Shown piece by piece: positions 1-9,576 of a stretch of 64,000 nt of DNA. Both the position numbers and the translations under genes were made by a program. Source of the DNA: Chelonobacter oris (GTDB lineage Bacteria > Pseudomonadota > Gammaproteobacteria > Enterobacterales > Pasteurellaceae); NCBI RefSeq assembly GCF_000772535.1, contig NZ_JSUM01000003.1:310001-374000 (forward strand). Reading direction: 5' to 3'. The notes beneath the pieces were generated by a model that made no database searches, had not been told where the DNA came from, and worked only from the letters and a program-made list of their open reading frames with translations. Within the stretch, counting starts at the first letter, position 1. Every line of letters begins with the position of its first letter.

Positions 1-1092
1 GCCACGGCAATCGTTATGACCGTCTTTTTTGGCATTATCCTGCTTTCGTTCGGGCTGGAAAATTTACAGGCAATGGCGGGCAAAACCCATTGGACGATTT
101 ATATTTTAGAAACGGGGCTAAAATTTGCGGTGGCGATTCAAGTGATTGTTGCCGGTGTGCGTATGTTTGTTGCCGAGCTTTCCGAAGCATTTAAAGGGAT
201 TTCCGAGCGCATTATTCCGAATGCGGTGTTGGCGATTGACTGTGCCGCAATCTATGCTTACTCGCCGAATGCGATGGTATTCGGTTTCATGTGGGGGGCA
301 ATCGGGCAGTTTGTGGCGGTAATCGGACTATTATTGTTTGATTCGCCGATTATGATTATTCCCGGCTTTATTCCGATGTTTTTCTCCAATGCGACTATCG
401 GCGTATTTGCCAACCATTTCGGCGGTTGGAAATCGGTGATGAAAATCTGTTTTGTGATGGGGATTATAGAAGTGCTGGGTTCCGCTTGGGCTATCCGAAT
501 TTTTGCCGAGAATGGTACGCCGTTTAACGGTTGGATGGGGATGGCGGACTGGGCGTTAGTGTTCCCGCCGATTTTGCAAGGCTTGAACAGTATTCCGTTT
601 TTCATCTTTGTGATTATCGCACTGGCAATGGTTTATATGACATTTGCCGCTAAAAAACTACGGGCGGACGAAGCGGCGGCAGCGGCTGCCGGAAAAACAC
701 TGGATCAAATGGACGGTTACGGCTTGGATTATGATGTCAATGAAAATGCGGCGGACGGCATAATCGAAAACGACGAGAATCTGAATGATATTAAACCGGT
801 GCGGGTATTGGCGGTGTGCGGTAACGGTCAGGGTTCTTCTATGATGATGAAGATGAAAATCGGTGCTTACTTGGATAAAAAAGGTATTCCGAATATTATG
901 GATTCCTGTGCGATTTCCGATTACAAATCCAAACTCGACAGCACTGATATTATTGTTTCGTCTAAACATTTGGCGGGAGAGATGCAGGTGCCGGAAAATA
1001 AAGTGATTCTTGGGGTGCAAAATATGTTGAACCCGAATTCTTTCGGCGAAGAACTGATTGCGATTATCCAACAGCGTTTTAATATCAAATAA
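1..1092 (+). CDS. ulaA: PTS L-ascorbate transporter, fused IIC-IIB (UlaA-UlaB), 3' part
   Basis: The reading frame is open to the left edge, so the gene is incomplete at its 5' end; the first in-window ATG at 16 is internal. The N-terminal two thirds are hydrophobic, with UlaA-type membrane segments. A linker rich in Ala, Asp and Glu follows, and then a complete IIB domain containing the motif [12 protein letters not shown], whose Cys is the phosphorylation site in UlaB. In E. coli IIC and IIB are separate proteins; here they form one chain. The transporter imports L-ascorbate as its 6-phosphate across the inner membrane. The downstream genes ulaC and ulaD support the substrate. Confidence is high for the family and good for the substrate. 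Confidence 0.92.
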   Translation, partial: ATAIVMTVFFGIILLSFGLENLQAMAGKTHWTIYILETGLKFAVAIQVIVAGVRMFVAELSEAFKGISERIIPNAVLAIDCAAIYAYSPNAMVFGFMWGAIGQFVAVIGLLLFDSPIMIIPGFIPMFFSNATIGVFANHFGGWKSVMKICFVMGIIEVLGSAWAIRIFAENGTPFNGWMGMADWALVFPPILQGLNSIPFFIFVIIALAMVYMTFAAKKLRADEAAAAAAGKTLDQMDGYGLDYDVNENAADGIIENDENLNDIKPVRVLAVCGNGQGSSMMMKMKIGAYLDKKGIPNIMDSCAISDYKSKLDSTDIIVSSKHLAGEMQVPENKVILGVQNMLNPNSFGEELIAIIQQRFNIK

Positions 1093-1103
1093 TACATACC
1101 GAA

Positions 1104-1127
1104 TGTCGGCATCGGGCGTTGCCGACA
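1104..1127 (+). other. Intercistronic hairpin between ulaAB and ulaC
   Basis: TGTCGGCA at 1104-1111 pairs perfectly with TGCCGACA at 1120-1127 across an 8-nt loop. It has no T-tract and lies just before the ulaC ribosome binding site, so it looks like an mRNA-stabilising or processing hairpin rather than a terminator. Its function is inferred. Confidence 0.5.
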
Positions 1128-1147
1128 ATAAAAGAGAGGGAATCAAG

Positions 1148-1621
1148 ATGAATTTAAAACAATCACTGATTGAAAATGATTCGATCAAATTGAATCAATA
1201 TGCCGACACATGGCAGCAGGCAATTAAAATCGGAACCGATCTATTGGTCGCTTCCGGTGCGGTAGAGCCGCGTTATTATGAGGCGATTATCAGCAGTATC
1301 AATGAATTGGGGCCTTATATCATTCTTGCGCCCGGTTTGGCGATGCCGCATGCCCGTCCGGAAGACGGGGTCAATAAAACCGCCTTTGCGCTGGTGACAT
1401 TAACCGAGCCGGTCGTATTTGAAGGGGAAGATACCCCGGTCGATGTCTTTCTGACCTTGGCCGGCAGCACGTCGGATCAACATATGCAAGGTTTAATGGA
1501 AATCACGCAGGTGCTTGATGATGAACACAGTGAAACAGGCGTTGACTTGGCGAAAATAAAGGCTTGTAATAGCAAAGAAGAGATTTATCAAGTCATTGAC
1601 GACGCACTCAACAAGGCATAA
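1148..1621 (+). CDS. ulaC: PTS L-ascorbate-specific IIA component UlaC
   Basis: Cytoplasmic IIA phosphocarrier of 157 aa that passes phosphate from HPr to the IIB domain of the upstream fusion. The mannitol/fructose-type IIA motif GLAMPHARPE is present, with the His that is phosphorylated in this family. The frame is open upstream to 1058, but I chose ATG 1148 because AGAGAGGG lies 7 nt upstream and the protein then begins like UlaC (MNLKQSLIEN). It sits between ulaAB and ulaD in the same direction and is surely co-transcribed with them. Confidence 0.93.
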   Translation: MNLKQSLIENDSIKLNQYADTWQQAIKIGTDLLVASGAVEPRYYEAIISSINELGPYIILAPGLAMPHARPEDGVNKTAFALVTLTEPVVFEGEDTPVDVFLTLAGSTSDQHMQGLMEITQVLDDEHSETGVDLAKIKACNSKEEIYQVIDDALNKA

Positions 1622-1657
1622 CCGTTTATTTTGATTAATTACATGAAGAGAGGATGT

Positions 1658-2308
1658 ATGACAAAACCATTACTGCAAATTGCACTGGATTCTTTAAATT
1701 TGGAAACCGCACTTTCTACGGCGGAAAACGTGGCGGGCTATGTGGATATTATCGAAATCGGTACGATTTTGGCTTTTGCCGAAGGTATGCAAGCCGTTAG
1801 TGCGCTCAGAAAGGCACACCCTAAACACATTTTGGTTTGTGATATGAAAACCACTGACGGCGGGGCGATTCTGGCGAAAATGGCGTTTGAAGCCGGAGCG
1901 GACTGGATTACCGTCTCTGCCGCCGCACATATTGCCACCATCGGCGCCTGTAAAAAAGTGGCGGATGAATTCCAACGTGAAATTCAGATCGAACTTTACG
2001 GCAATTGGACGTTGGACGATGCGCAAAACTGGGTTGATTTAGGCATTACCCAAGCGATTTACCATCGTTCACGCGATGCGGAACTGGCGGGTGTCGGCTG
2101 GACTGAACAAGATTTGGTCAAAATGAAACAGCTGTCGGATTTGGGATTGCAGTTGTCGATCACCGGCGGCATTGTGCCGGAAGATATCCACCTGTTCGCC
2201 CCGATCACCAATGCCAAAGCGTTTATCGCCGGCCGTGCATTGGTCGGTGATAAAGGTAAAGCGACAGCTGAAGCCATTCGCAGCGAAATCGATAAATATT
2301 GGGCATAA
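1658..2308 (+). CDS. ulaD: 3-keto-L-gulonate-6-phosphate decarboxylase UlaD
   Basis: Decarboxylates 3-keto-L-gulonate 6-phosphate to L-xylulose 5-phosphate, the second cytoplasmic step of anaerobic ascorbate use. The 216-aa protein is a TIM barrel of the OMP decarboxylase superfamily: LQIALD at the start, the metal-binding pattern DMKTTDGG near residue 63, and a late Gly-rich phosphate site (SITGGI). ATG 1658 is preceded by AAGAGAGG; the TTG at 1631 upstream is not needed. It is the last gene of the ula cluster and a terminator follows directly. Other ula genes (ulaE, ulaF) presumably lie left of the window or elsewhere. Confidence 0.94.
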   Translation: MTKPLLQIALDSLNLETALSTAENVAGYVDIIEIGTILAFAEGMQAVSALRKAHPKHILVCDMKTTDGGAILAKMAFEAGADWITVSAAAHIATIGACKKVADEFQREIQIELYGNWTLDDAQNWVDLGITQAIYHRSRDAELAGVGWTEQDLVKMKQLSDLGLQLSITGGIVPEDIHLFAPITNAKAFIAGRALVGDKGKATAEAIRSEIDKYWA

Positions 2309-2321
2309 TCTTATTACCCTC

Positions 2322-2351
2322 AACCTGCCCGTAATAAGGGCAGGTTTTTTT
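2322..2351 (+). terminator. Rho-independent terminator of the ula operon
   Basis: AACCTGCCC (2322-2330) pairs with GGGCAGGTT (2338-2346) across a 7-nt loop, followed by a run of T. The T-run reaches into the stop codon of the convergent msrA gene. Confidence 0.9.
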
Positions 2352-2886
2352 ATGCGTTATCCCCGTTTTTCCAATATTGGGAAAAGGTCATTTTCGCTTT
2401 TAAATATTTGGGCGCAACGACTATGCTGCAATAGCCGCTGTTCGGATTTTGCCGGAAGTAGCCTTGATGGTACGCTTCAGCCGGATAAAATGTTGTGACA
2501 GGGCTTAATTTCGTCACAATCGGCCGTGAAAAGTGCGGTTGCAGCTCGGCGATCATACGTTCGGCCAGCTGCTTTTGTTGCTCATTCAGATAAAAAATCT
2601 CACTGCGGTATTGTGTGCCGATGTCATTGCCTTGGCGATTTAATTCGGTCGGATTGTGAATGGCGAAAAAAATTTCCAATAGCGCCTGATAATCGATAAC
2701 GGACGGATCAAATTCGATTTTCACCGCTTCGGCGTGTCCGCTGTCCGTGTCGCACACTTGGCGGTAAGTCGGGTTTGCTGCATGTCCGCCGATGTAACCC
2801 GATACCGCACTTTGCACCCCGTTGATTTGATTGTATACCGCTTCAATACACCAAAAGCAGCCGCCTGCCAAAATTGCTGTTTGCAT
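2350..2886 (-). CDS. msrA: Peptide methionine sulfoxide reductase A
   Basis: Reduces the S-epimer of methionine sulfoxide in proteins and free Met, repairing oxidative damage in the cytoplasm. The 178-aa protein begins MQTAILAGGCFWC, so the family motif GCFWC is present with the catalytic Cys at residue 10. The conserved GHAEAV and YHQGYF stretches are also seen. No MsrB domain is fused to it, unlike the PilB/MsrAB forms of some relatives. It is a single gene, convergent with the ula operon and divergent from topA. Confidence 0.95.
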   Translation of the reverse strand: MQTAILAGGCFWCIEAVYNQINGVQSAVSGYIGGHAANPTYRQVCDTDSGHAEAVKIEFDPSVIDYQALLEIFFAIHNPTELNRQGNDIGTQYRSEIFYLNEQQKQLAERMIAELQPHFSRPIVTKLSPVTTFYPAEAYHQGYFRQNPNSGYCSIVVAPKYLKAKMTFSQYWKNGDNA

Positions 2887-3105
2887 AAGATTTCCCGTTA
2901 GTTGTGTCAGCTCGGATCATTTTGCGTCAAAGTGCGGTAGAGTACAAGACGCAAGGTATAAAACGACTGCCGAATTAGGCGGTTTGTGCAATCGGCTATT
3001 GTATTCCTCGGCAAACCTTGTTATTGTCAGCGCATTTTATTATGTCCGCGTCTTGTGAACCGAAAACGGTAACAAGGCAAGGCATTGAATAATGATAGGA
3101 AAAAG

Positions 3106-5712
3106 ATGAGTAAATCATTAGTTATTGTGGAATCCCCGGCAAAAGCAAAAACGATAAATAAATATTTGGGGAAAGATTATGTAGTGAAATCCAGTGTCGG
3201 CCATATCCGTGATTTGCCGACGGCAGGATCATCCAACGGTGAGAAGCGTAAAGCGGTATCGACCAAAGGCATGAGTGCGGAAGAAAAAGCGACCTTGAAA
3301 GAGAGCCGCGATCGCGAAGCATTGGTAAAACGCATGGGGATTGACCCTTATCACGGCTGGAAAGCCAATTACCAGATTTTACCGGGCAAAGAAAAAGTGG
3401 TTGCCGAACTGAAATCGTTGGCGAAAAAAGCCGATCATATTTATCTCGCAACCGACTTGGATAGAGAAGGGGAAGCGATAGCCTGGCATTTGCGTGAAGT
3501 TATCGGCGGCGATGATGAACGTTATAGTCGCGTCGTTTTTAACGAGATCACCAAAAATGCGATTAACAACGCCTTTAATAAACCCGAGCAGCTGAATCTG
3601 GACAGGGTGAATGCGCAGCAAACCCGCCGTTTTTTAGATCGGGTAGTGGGTTTTATGGTGTCGCCGTTATTATGGAAAAAAGTGGCGCGCGGTTTGTCGG
3701 CGGGGCGGGTGCAGTCGGTGGCGGTGAAATTGCTGGTTGAACGTGAACGTGAAATCAAGTCGTTTGACCCGAAAGAGTTCTGGGAAGTCGCGGTGGAAAC
3801 CCAAACGACTCAGAAGCAGGGAATTCGTCTGGATGTCGCCCAATTCAACGGCAAAAAATTTGAACCGGTCAACCAACAGCAGGCGGATATCGCCGTTGCC
3901 GCGTTGCAGAAAGCGGATTATATCGTCAGTGCGCTGGAAACCAAACCGACCAGTTCGCGCGCCAAAGCGCCGTTTATTACCTCAACCCTGCAACAGGCGG
4001 CAAGCACCCGGCTCGGCTTTGGGGTAAAGAAAACCATGATGTTGGCGCAACGCCTGTATGAAGCCGGTTATATCACTTATATGCGTACCGACTCGACCAA
4101 TTTGAGCCAAGACGCACTGAATATGGCTCGCAGCTATATTGAAAAACAGTTTGGCAAAGCCTATTTGCCGGAAAAACCGAATTTCTATTCCAGTAAACAG
4201 AATGCGCAAGAGGCGCACGAAGCGATTCGCCCGTCAGACGTGGCAGTCAAGGATAATGACCTCAACGGCATGGATAAAGATGCGGTGCGGTTGTACGATT
4301 TGATCCGACGCCAGTTTTTGGCGTGTCAAATGCCGCCGGCGCAATATGATTCGACCACACTGACCGTGCGGGCAGGCGAGTACGAGTTGAAGACCAAAGG
4401 CCGTATCTTGCGTTTTGACGGTTGGACCAAAGTGTTGCCGGTCATGGGCAAGAGCGCAGAAGATCAAGTGCTGCCGCAGGTGGCGGTGAACGAAAAGCTG
4501 AATTTGGAAAAAATTCTGCCGCAGCAGCATTTCACTAAACCGCCGGCACGTTATACCGAAGCGGCACTGGTGCGTGAATTGGAAAAGCGCGGTATCGGCA
4601 GGCCGTCCACTTATGCGGCGATTATTTCAACCATTCAGGAACGCGGTTATGTACGGGTGGAAAATCGCCGTTTTTATGCCGAAAAAATGGGGGAAATTGT
4701 CACCGATCGTTTGAATCAGTCATTCAGTGAATTAATGAATTACGACTTTACCGCCAATATGGAAGATCAGCTGGATCAAATTGCCAACGGCAATGCCGAC
4801 TGGAAAACGGAATTAAACCAGTTTTTTGCCGATTTTTCGCAAAAACTGACCACCGCCGAACTGAATGAGCTGGACGGCGGTATGAAGCCGAACAGTTTGG
4901 TGGAAACCGAGATTAAATGTCCGACTTGCGGGCGCAATATGGCGATCCGCACCGCCAGCACAGGGGTATTTTTAGGGTGTACCGGTTATGCATTGCCGCC
5001 GAAAGAGCGCTGTAAGACGACGATTAACCTGATTCCTGAGGCGGAATTGTTAAATGTGTTGGACGATGATTCGGAAACCGATGCGTTGCGTAAACGCAAA
5101 CGCTGTCCGAAATGTCATACCGCAATGGACAGTTACCTGATTGACGGTCAGCGCAAACTGCATATTTGCGGTAATAATCCGAATTGTGACGGCTACTTGA
5201 TCGAAGAAGGGACATTTAAAATCAAGGGCTATGACGGTCCGGTGGTCGAATGCGACAAGTGCGGTGCCGATATGCATCTGAAGTTGGGACGTTTCGGCAA
5301 ATATATGGGGTGCACCAACTGTTCCAATACCCGTAAGATTTTGAAAAACGGGGAAGTCGCACCGCCGAAAGAAGATCCGGTTGCATTTCCGGAGTTACCG
5401 TGCGAGAAATCGGATGCCTATTTTGTATTGCGTGACGGGGCGAGCGGTATTTTCATGTCGGCACACAACTTCCCGAAATCACGTGAAACTCGCGCACCGT
5501 ATATTGAAGAGCTGGTTCGTTTTAAAGATCGTTTACCGGAAAAATTCCATTACTTGACGGAAGCGCCGACAGTAGACAGCGACGGTAATAAAACCATCGT
5601 CCGTTTCAGCCGCAAGGAAAAGCGGCAGTATGTGACGTCGGAAAAAGACGGCAAAGCAACCAAATGGATTGCGGATTATATTGACGGCAAATGGCTTGAA
5701 AGAAAAAAATAG
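3106..5712 (+). CDS. topA: DNA topoisomerase I
   Basis: Type IA topoisomerase of 868 aa (E. coli 865) that relaxes negative supercoils behind RNA polymerase. The N-terminal Toprim domain has [14 protein letters not shown] and [12 protein letters not shown]; the active-site Tyr is in [10 protein letters not shown]. The C-terminus carries three four-Cys zinc ribbons (for example CPTCGRNM with its later Cys pair, [16 protein letters not shown]), followed by a zinc-free tail. ATG 3106 was chosen over the upstream TTG 3085 because AGGAAAAAG precedes it and the product then starts [10 protein letters not shown] as in other TopA proteins. The 219-bp gap to msrA holds a USS and probably the divergent promoters. 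Confidence 0.97.
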   Translation: MSKSLVIVESPAKAKTINKYLGKDYVVKSSVGHIRDLPTAGSSNGEKRKAVSTKGMSAEEKATLKESRDREALVKRMGIDPYHGWKANYQILPGKEKVVAELKSLAKKADHIYLATDLDREGEAIAWHLREVIGGDDERYSRVVFNEITKNAINNAFNKPEQLNLDRVNAQQTRRFLDRVVGFMVSPLLWKKVARGLSAGRVQSVAVKLLVEREREIKSFDPKEFWEVAVETQTTQKQGIRLDVAQFNGKKFEPVNQQQADIAVAALQKADYIVSALETKPTSSRAKAPFITSTLQQAASTRLGFGVKKTMMLAQRLYEAGYITYMRTDSTNLSQDALNMARSYIEKQFGKAYLPEKPNFYSSKQNAQEAHEAIRPSDVAVKDNDLNGMDKDAVRLYDLIRRQFLACQMPPAQYDSTTLTVRAGEYELKTKGRILRFDGWTKVLPVMGKSAEDQVLPQVAVNEKLNLEKILPQQHFTKPPARYTEAALVRELEKRGIGRPSTYAAIISTIQERGYVRVENRRFYAEKMGEIVTDRLNQSFSELMNYDFTANMEDQLDQIANGNADWKTELNQFFADFSQKLTTAELNELDGGMKPNSLVETEIKCPTCGRNMAIRTASTGVFLGCTGYALPPKERCKTTINLIPEAELLNVLDDDSETDALRKRKRCPKCHTAMDSYLIDGQRKLHICGNNPNCDGYLIEEGTFKIKGYDGPVVECDKCGADMHLKLGRFGKYMGCTNCSNTRKILKNGEVAPPKEDPVAFPELPCEKSDAYFVLRDGASGIFMSAHNFPKSRETRAPYIEELVRFKDRLPEKFHYLTEAPTVDSDGNKTIVRFSRKEKRQYVTSEKDGKATKWIADYIDGKWLERKK

Positions 5713-5754
5713 GGCTATCTTGATAATCGCTCGTAAAAACCGACAAAATCAACT

Positions 5755-5783
5755 AAAAAGAGAGGTTTTCCTCTCTTTTTTTC
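5755..5783 (+). terminator. Rho-independent terminator of topA
   Basis: AAAAAGAGAGG (5755-5765) and CCTCTCTTTTT (5770-5780) form an 11-bp stem with a TTTT loop and end in a T-run. Confidence 0.9.
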
Positions 5784-5881
5784 TCATCTACAGCCAAGTT
5801 AATGATAATGTTGCATTAATTTTGTGATCTCACACATATTTTTCCGGATTGGTGATTGCACATTGCTTAAGTTTATTTCAG

Positions 5882-5887
5882 TATAAT
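5882..5887 (+). promoter_or_regulatory. Probable -10 element of the cspD-like gene
   Basis: A perfect TATAAT lies 71 bp ahead of the start codon. No -35 stands at the ideal distance: TTGCTT at 5863 gives a 13-nt spacer and TTGCAC at 5856 gives 20. The transcript would begin near 5894 and carry a hairpin of 5892-5900 with 5917-5925 in its leader. Confidence 0.45.
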
Positions 5888-5958
5888 CAATAAGTTGACC
5901 AATTTAATCAAGAACCGGTCAGCTTAATCGCCGGATAAAGAAAAAATGAGGTTGCAGT

Positions 5959-6171
5959 ATGCAAATTGGAACAGTTAAATGGTTTAACAACGCAAAAGGG
6001 TTCGGATTCATTGCGGAAGACAGTGGTGCGGAAGATATTTTCGTACATTACTCAGTGATTGAGATGGACGGTTATCGCTCTTTGAAAGCCGGTCAAAAGG
6101 TGCAGTTTGAAGCTATTCACGGCGATAAGGGGTCTCACGCCACCAAAATCGTGCCGGTGCCGTTAGAATAA
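5959..6171 (+). CDS. cspD: Cold-shock-domain protein, CspD-like
   Basis: 70-aa single cold-shock domain that binds single-stranded nucleic acid. RNP1 (KGFGFI) and RNP2 (DIFVHYS) are both present with their aromatic residues. The N-terminus MQIGTVKWFNNAKGFGFI matches CspD, the member linked to stationary phase and replication control in E. coli, better than CspA; the choice within the family is by resemblance only. It is monocistronic, with its own terminator. The leader is about 65 nt, far shorter than the cold-induced cspA leader of E. coli. Confidence 0.85.
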   Translation: MQIGTVKWFNNAKGFGFIAEDSGAEDIFVHYSVIEMDGYRSLKAGQKVQFEAIHGDKGSHATKIVPVPLE

Positions 6172-6190
6172 AATCCGTCGGCTAAGTGAT

Positions 6191-6223
6191 AAAAAACGGA
6201 CAATGCTTATGTCCGTTTTTTAT
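6191..6223 (+). terminator. Rho-independent terminator of the cspD-like gene
   Basis: AAAAAACGGAC (6191-6201) pairs with GTCCGTTTTTT (6211-6221) across a 9-nt loop. With its A-rich left arm it can also work on the minus strand for the efflux operon that ends at 6240. Confidence 0.9.
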
Positions 6224-6239
6224 TATTTCGCTTTAAAAG

Positions 6240-7619
6240 CTAGCGTTGATATTTGCCGGCCATACTTTGATAAATCGCATTTTCATAGCGAAGTAAATCG
6301 TATTTTGCCTGTAAAATATTGAGCTCGGAATTTTGTTCGGTGGCAAGTGCGGTCAGCCAGTCTTTCATGGCGGCAACACCGGCATTATATTGCAAACGGT
6401 AGGTGTTGCTGATATTGCGGTCATACTGGTATTTTTGATTCAGGTTGCGATGACTTTGCTGTGCCAATTGATAGGCTTTATAGTTGTTGTCAATTTCATT
6501 CAAGGCAGTGGTAATGCCCTGCTGGAAATTCAGTTTGGCTGTTTCATAGGCGGCTTCGGACAGTTTGACGTTCCATTTCACCCGGTTCCAATCTAAAAAC
6601 GGTAAATTGATGCCTACCGTGCCGGCACTTAGCGGTACATCGAACATATTGCCGCCGGTTGTTCCGCCGGTCGTCAGGCTTGCACCGAGCGTAATACTCG
6701 GATACCAGCTTTTTTCCATGGCGTTGAGATCTTTAAAAGCGGAGCTCAGCCGATATTGATACGCTTTTAAATCCGGACGGTTGGCAATCGTCGACAGCGG
6801 AATATTCAGATTAACCGATTGCAGTTTTAAGGTTTTTAGATTAACCGCACTTAATCCCGGATTTTGTTGCGGTTGCAGATTTAAAAGATTACGCAGCATG
6901 GTTTCGGCGGTTTGCAATTGGGATTGGTATGAAATCAATTGATTCTCGGCGGATAATACCGCTTGACGAGACTGATCCGCATCCAGTTGCAGCGTCATGC
7001 CTTGATTGACTTGATTTTGAGTGATGGCGGTGATTTGGTTGTAAGTATTGATATTGCTTCTGACAATGTCAGCGGCTTGTTTTAAGTAGGCTATTTGATA
7101 ATAGGTGTCGATCACTTGATTAATCAGGGTGAGTTTAACGGCGTCCAGATCGGATTCGGTCGCTTTGTGTTCCCATTCGGCGGCATTGGCGCTGTCCGCC
7201 AGTTTGCGCCATAAATCAAGCGTATAATTGATGCCCAGTGAGCTGCCGTAAGTGCGGGTGGATACGCCGCTTTCGGTATTCTTTTGTATCCTGCCGGAAA
7301 GCGAGCCGCTGAAGGTCGGTACTAAATCCGCGCCCAGCAGGTTGGCATTATATAAGGCGCGATTGACGTTAACCGCCGCTTTCGCCAAATCCAGATTATT
7401 GGCAAGTGCGGTGTCAATCAGGCGGTTAAGCTGGGCGTCATGATATTGTGTCCACCAGTTTTGATTGATTTGATATTGTTCGGTCAGCTGTCGATATTGT
7501 TCGAACTGCTGCATTTCCTGACGATAGCTTTGTTGGTTTTCATTGTTGGCACAAGCCGCCAAAAAGCCGCTAAACAATAGGACGGCAGCGGTGCGGTTGA
7601 GGTATGGTATCGAAATCAT
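6240..7619 (-). CDS. Outer-membrane efflux lipoprotein (NodT/TolC family)
   Basis: 459-aa outer-membrane channel of the OEP family. The N-terminus is a lipoprotein signal ending in the lipobox LAAC, with Cys at about residue 23, so the mature protein is lipid-anchored. Long helical stretches typical of the periplasmic alpha-barrel follow. It starts 7 nt after macB and must be translated from the same mRNA. E. coli MacAB borrows TolC, so a dedicated lipoprotein channel in the operon is a difference. It should complete the MacAB complex from inner to outer membrane. Confidence 0.9.
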   Translation of the reverse strand: MISIPYLNRTAAVLLFSGFLAACANNENQQSYRQEMQQFEQYRQLTEQYQINQNWWTQYHDAQLNRLIDTALANNLDLAKAAVNVNRALYNANLLGADLVPTFSGSLSGRIQKNTESGVSTRTYGSSLGINYTLDLWRKLADSANAAEWEHKATESDLDAVKLTLINQVIDTYYQIAYLKQAADIVRSNINTYNQITAITQNQVNQGMTLQLDADQSRQAVLSAENQLISYQSQLQTAETMLRNLLNLQPQQNPGLSAVNLKTLKLQSVNLNIPLSTIANRPDLKAYQYRLSSAFKDLNAMEKSWYPSITLGASLTTGGTTGGNMFDVPLSAGTVGINLPFLDWNRVKWNVKLSEAAYETAKLNFQQGITTALNEIDNNYKAYQLAQQSHRNLNQKYQYDRNISNTYRLQYNAGVAAMKDWLTALATEQNSELNILQAKYDLLRYENAIYQSMAGKYQR

Positions 7620-7626
7620 ATTGTTG

Positions 7627-9561
7627 TTATTCCCTTGAAAGTGCGGTAATCGGGTTTAATTGTGAGGCATTTTTGGCCGGAAGAAAACCAAAAATCAAGC
7701 CGATCAAGCTGGCGCAGATCACGGCGGCAATGATGGAAGCCGGCGAGAACAGCATCGTAAAATCGCTCATGAATGTGTTAAACAGCAAGCCGACAAAATA
7801 GGACAGGACAATCCCGACCACGCCGCCGATAACACAAATCAGCGTAGCTTCAATTAAAAATTGTTGCAGAATATTCGATTGTCTGGCGCCGACTGCCATG
7901 CGGACGCCGATCTCTTTGGTGCGTTCGGTGACGGAAACCAGCATGATATTCATCACGCCGATACCGCCGACAATCAGTGAAATCAAGGCAATAGACGAAA
8001 TTAACAGTTTCATGGTGTTGGTGGTGCTTTCAATCGTTTGTTTGATGGTATCGGTATTCATCACAAAGAAATCTTTTGTGCCGTGCCGCATGGTCAGCAA
8101 TTGGGTCAGATTTTTTTCGGCAATTTGCGTGTTGATGTTGTTTTTCACTTTGACGGTAATGGAGTCAATGGTTTTTTCACCGGAAATTTTATTCATTGCG
8201 GTCGTGTAGGGAATCCAAATCGTCAAATTGCTGCTCATCATGCCCATATTATTGTTGGTGGCGGCAACACCGATAATTTTTAACGGCTTTTTATCGATCA
8301 TGATAATTTGCCCCAGCGGGGATTTGTCGGGAAACAGCTCACGCTGTGTATTTTCATCGATCACCGCGACTTGACTGCTGTTTTTGACATCGTCCTGATT
8401 AAATACTTGTCCTTGTTTCAAGGTTAACCCTTTGACGTTGAAAAATTGATCGCCAACGCCTCTAACCTGCGCACTGACCGCTTTACTGCCGTAGGTCAGC
8501 GTGCCGCTGACGGCACTGTTCGGTGTGGCACTTTCAATATAATGTTGTTTTGCCAGTACGTCCGAATCTTGAACCGTGAGGTTTTTACTGCGGTTTGCCC
8601 GCCGATCGCCGAAACCGGTACCGTTATAAATATCCATGGTATTGGTTCCCAACGAATTGATATTAGAAAGGATTTTTTGCTGTGAACCGTTGCCGATAGC
8701 CACCACGCAGATCACGGAAGTGATGCCGATAATGATGCCGAGCATGGTCAGCAGGGAGCGCATTTTATGCGCCAAAATCGCACTGACCGACATGTTGAAC
8801 GATTCCACCAGCTGATCCTTGAGGCGGGAAATGCGATTTTTCTGAATGCTGACGGCGATATCTTTCTCGATAATTTCATCGGAACGACGGGAATCATTGA
8901 TGATTCGTCCGTCCTTGATTTCGATGATGCGGTTGGCATAATCGGCGACATCTTTATCGTGCGTCACCAAAATAATCGTGTGTCCTTCACGGTGCAGATC
9001 CTGCAAAATTTGCATCACCATTAAACCGCTCTTGGAATCGAGCGCGCCTGTCGGCTCATCGGCAAGAATCACTTCGCCGCCGTTCATCAGTGCGCGCGCG
9101 ATACTGACCCGTTGCTGCTGACCGCCGGAAAGCTGATTGGGTTTATTGTCGAATTTATCGCTGAGATTGAGTTTTTCCAACAGGTTTTTGGCTTTTTGCA
9201 ACCGTTGGTCATGCGGCAAACCGGCATAAACCGCCGGCAATGCAACATTTTCGACCGCATTTAAGGCGGAGAGCAGGTTATAACGCTGGAAAATAAAGCC
9301 GAATTTTTTCTGACGCAGATCAGAGAGCTGATCACGCGACAGCGGTGAGGTTTCCACACCGTCAATTTTATATGAACCGTCACTGGCGGTATCCAGACAA
9401 CCGAGGATATTCATTAAGGTCGATTTGCCGGAACCGGACGTACCCATGATGGCAATAAAATCGCCTTTTTTTATTTGCAGATCAATATCTTTCAGGATAT
9501 GTACCCGATTATCGCCTTCACCAAAATATTTGTTCAGCCTGCCGACGTCAATAATATTCAT
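7627..9561 (-). CDS. macB: Macrolide-type ABC exporter MacB
   Basis: 644-aa half-transporter with an N-terminal ATPase and a C-terminal membrane domain. Walker A is GTSGSGKST (residues 40-48), the signature LSGGQQQ (144-150) and Walker B VILADEP (164-170). After a linker come one TM helix (LLTMLGIIIGITSVI), a large periplasmic domain, and three TM helices of the FtsX fold near the C-terminus. MacB uses ATP hydrolysis to drive export from the periplasm of macrolides, peptides or protoheme in studied species. It lies between macA (15 nt upstream) and the outer-membrane gene. Confidence 0.95.
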   Translation of the reverse strand: MNIIDVGRLNKYFGEGDNRVHILKDIDLQIKKGDFIAIMGTSGSGKSTLMNILGCLDTASDGSYKIDGVETSPLSRDQLSDLRQKKFGFIFQRYNLLSALNAVENVALPAVYAGLPHDQRLQKAKNLLEKLNLSDKFDNKPNQLSGGQQQRVSIARALMNGGEVILADEPTGALDSKSGLMVMQILQDLHREGHTIILVTHDKDVADYANRIIEIKDGRIINDSRRSDEIIEKDIAVSIQKNRISRLKDQLVESFNMSVSAILAHKMRSLLTMLGIIIGITSVICVVAIGNGSQQKILSNINSLGTNTMDIYNGTGFGDRRANRSKNLTVQDSDVLAKQHYIESATPNSAVSGTLTYGSKAVSAQVRGVGDQFFNVKGLTLKQGQVFNQDDVKNSSQVAVIDENTQRELFPDKSPLGQIIMIDKKPLKIIGVAATNNNMGMMSSNLTIWIPYTTAMNKISGEKTIDSITVKVKNNINTQIAEKNLTQLLTMRHGTKDFFVMNTDTIKQTIESTTNTMKLLISSIALISLIVGGIGVMNIMLVSVTERTKEIGVRMAVGARQSNILQQFLIEATLICVIGGVVGIVLSYFVGLLFNTFMSDFTMLFSPASIIAAVICASLIGLIFGFLPAKNASQLNPITALSRE

Positions 9562-9576
9562 GTTGACACCGTCCGA

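Noticed and set aside
1058..1147. Upstream extension of ulaC
   Set aside because: No Shine-Dalgarno for an earlier start and it would overlap ulaAB; ATG 1148 has a good one.
5824..5836. CRP-like site TGTGA-TC-TCACA upstream of the cspD-like gene
   Set aside because: The half-sites are 2 bp apart, whereas CRP needs 6 bp.
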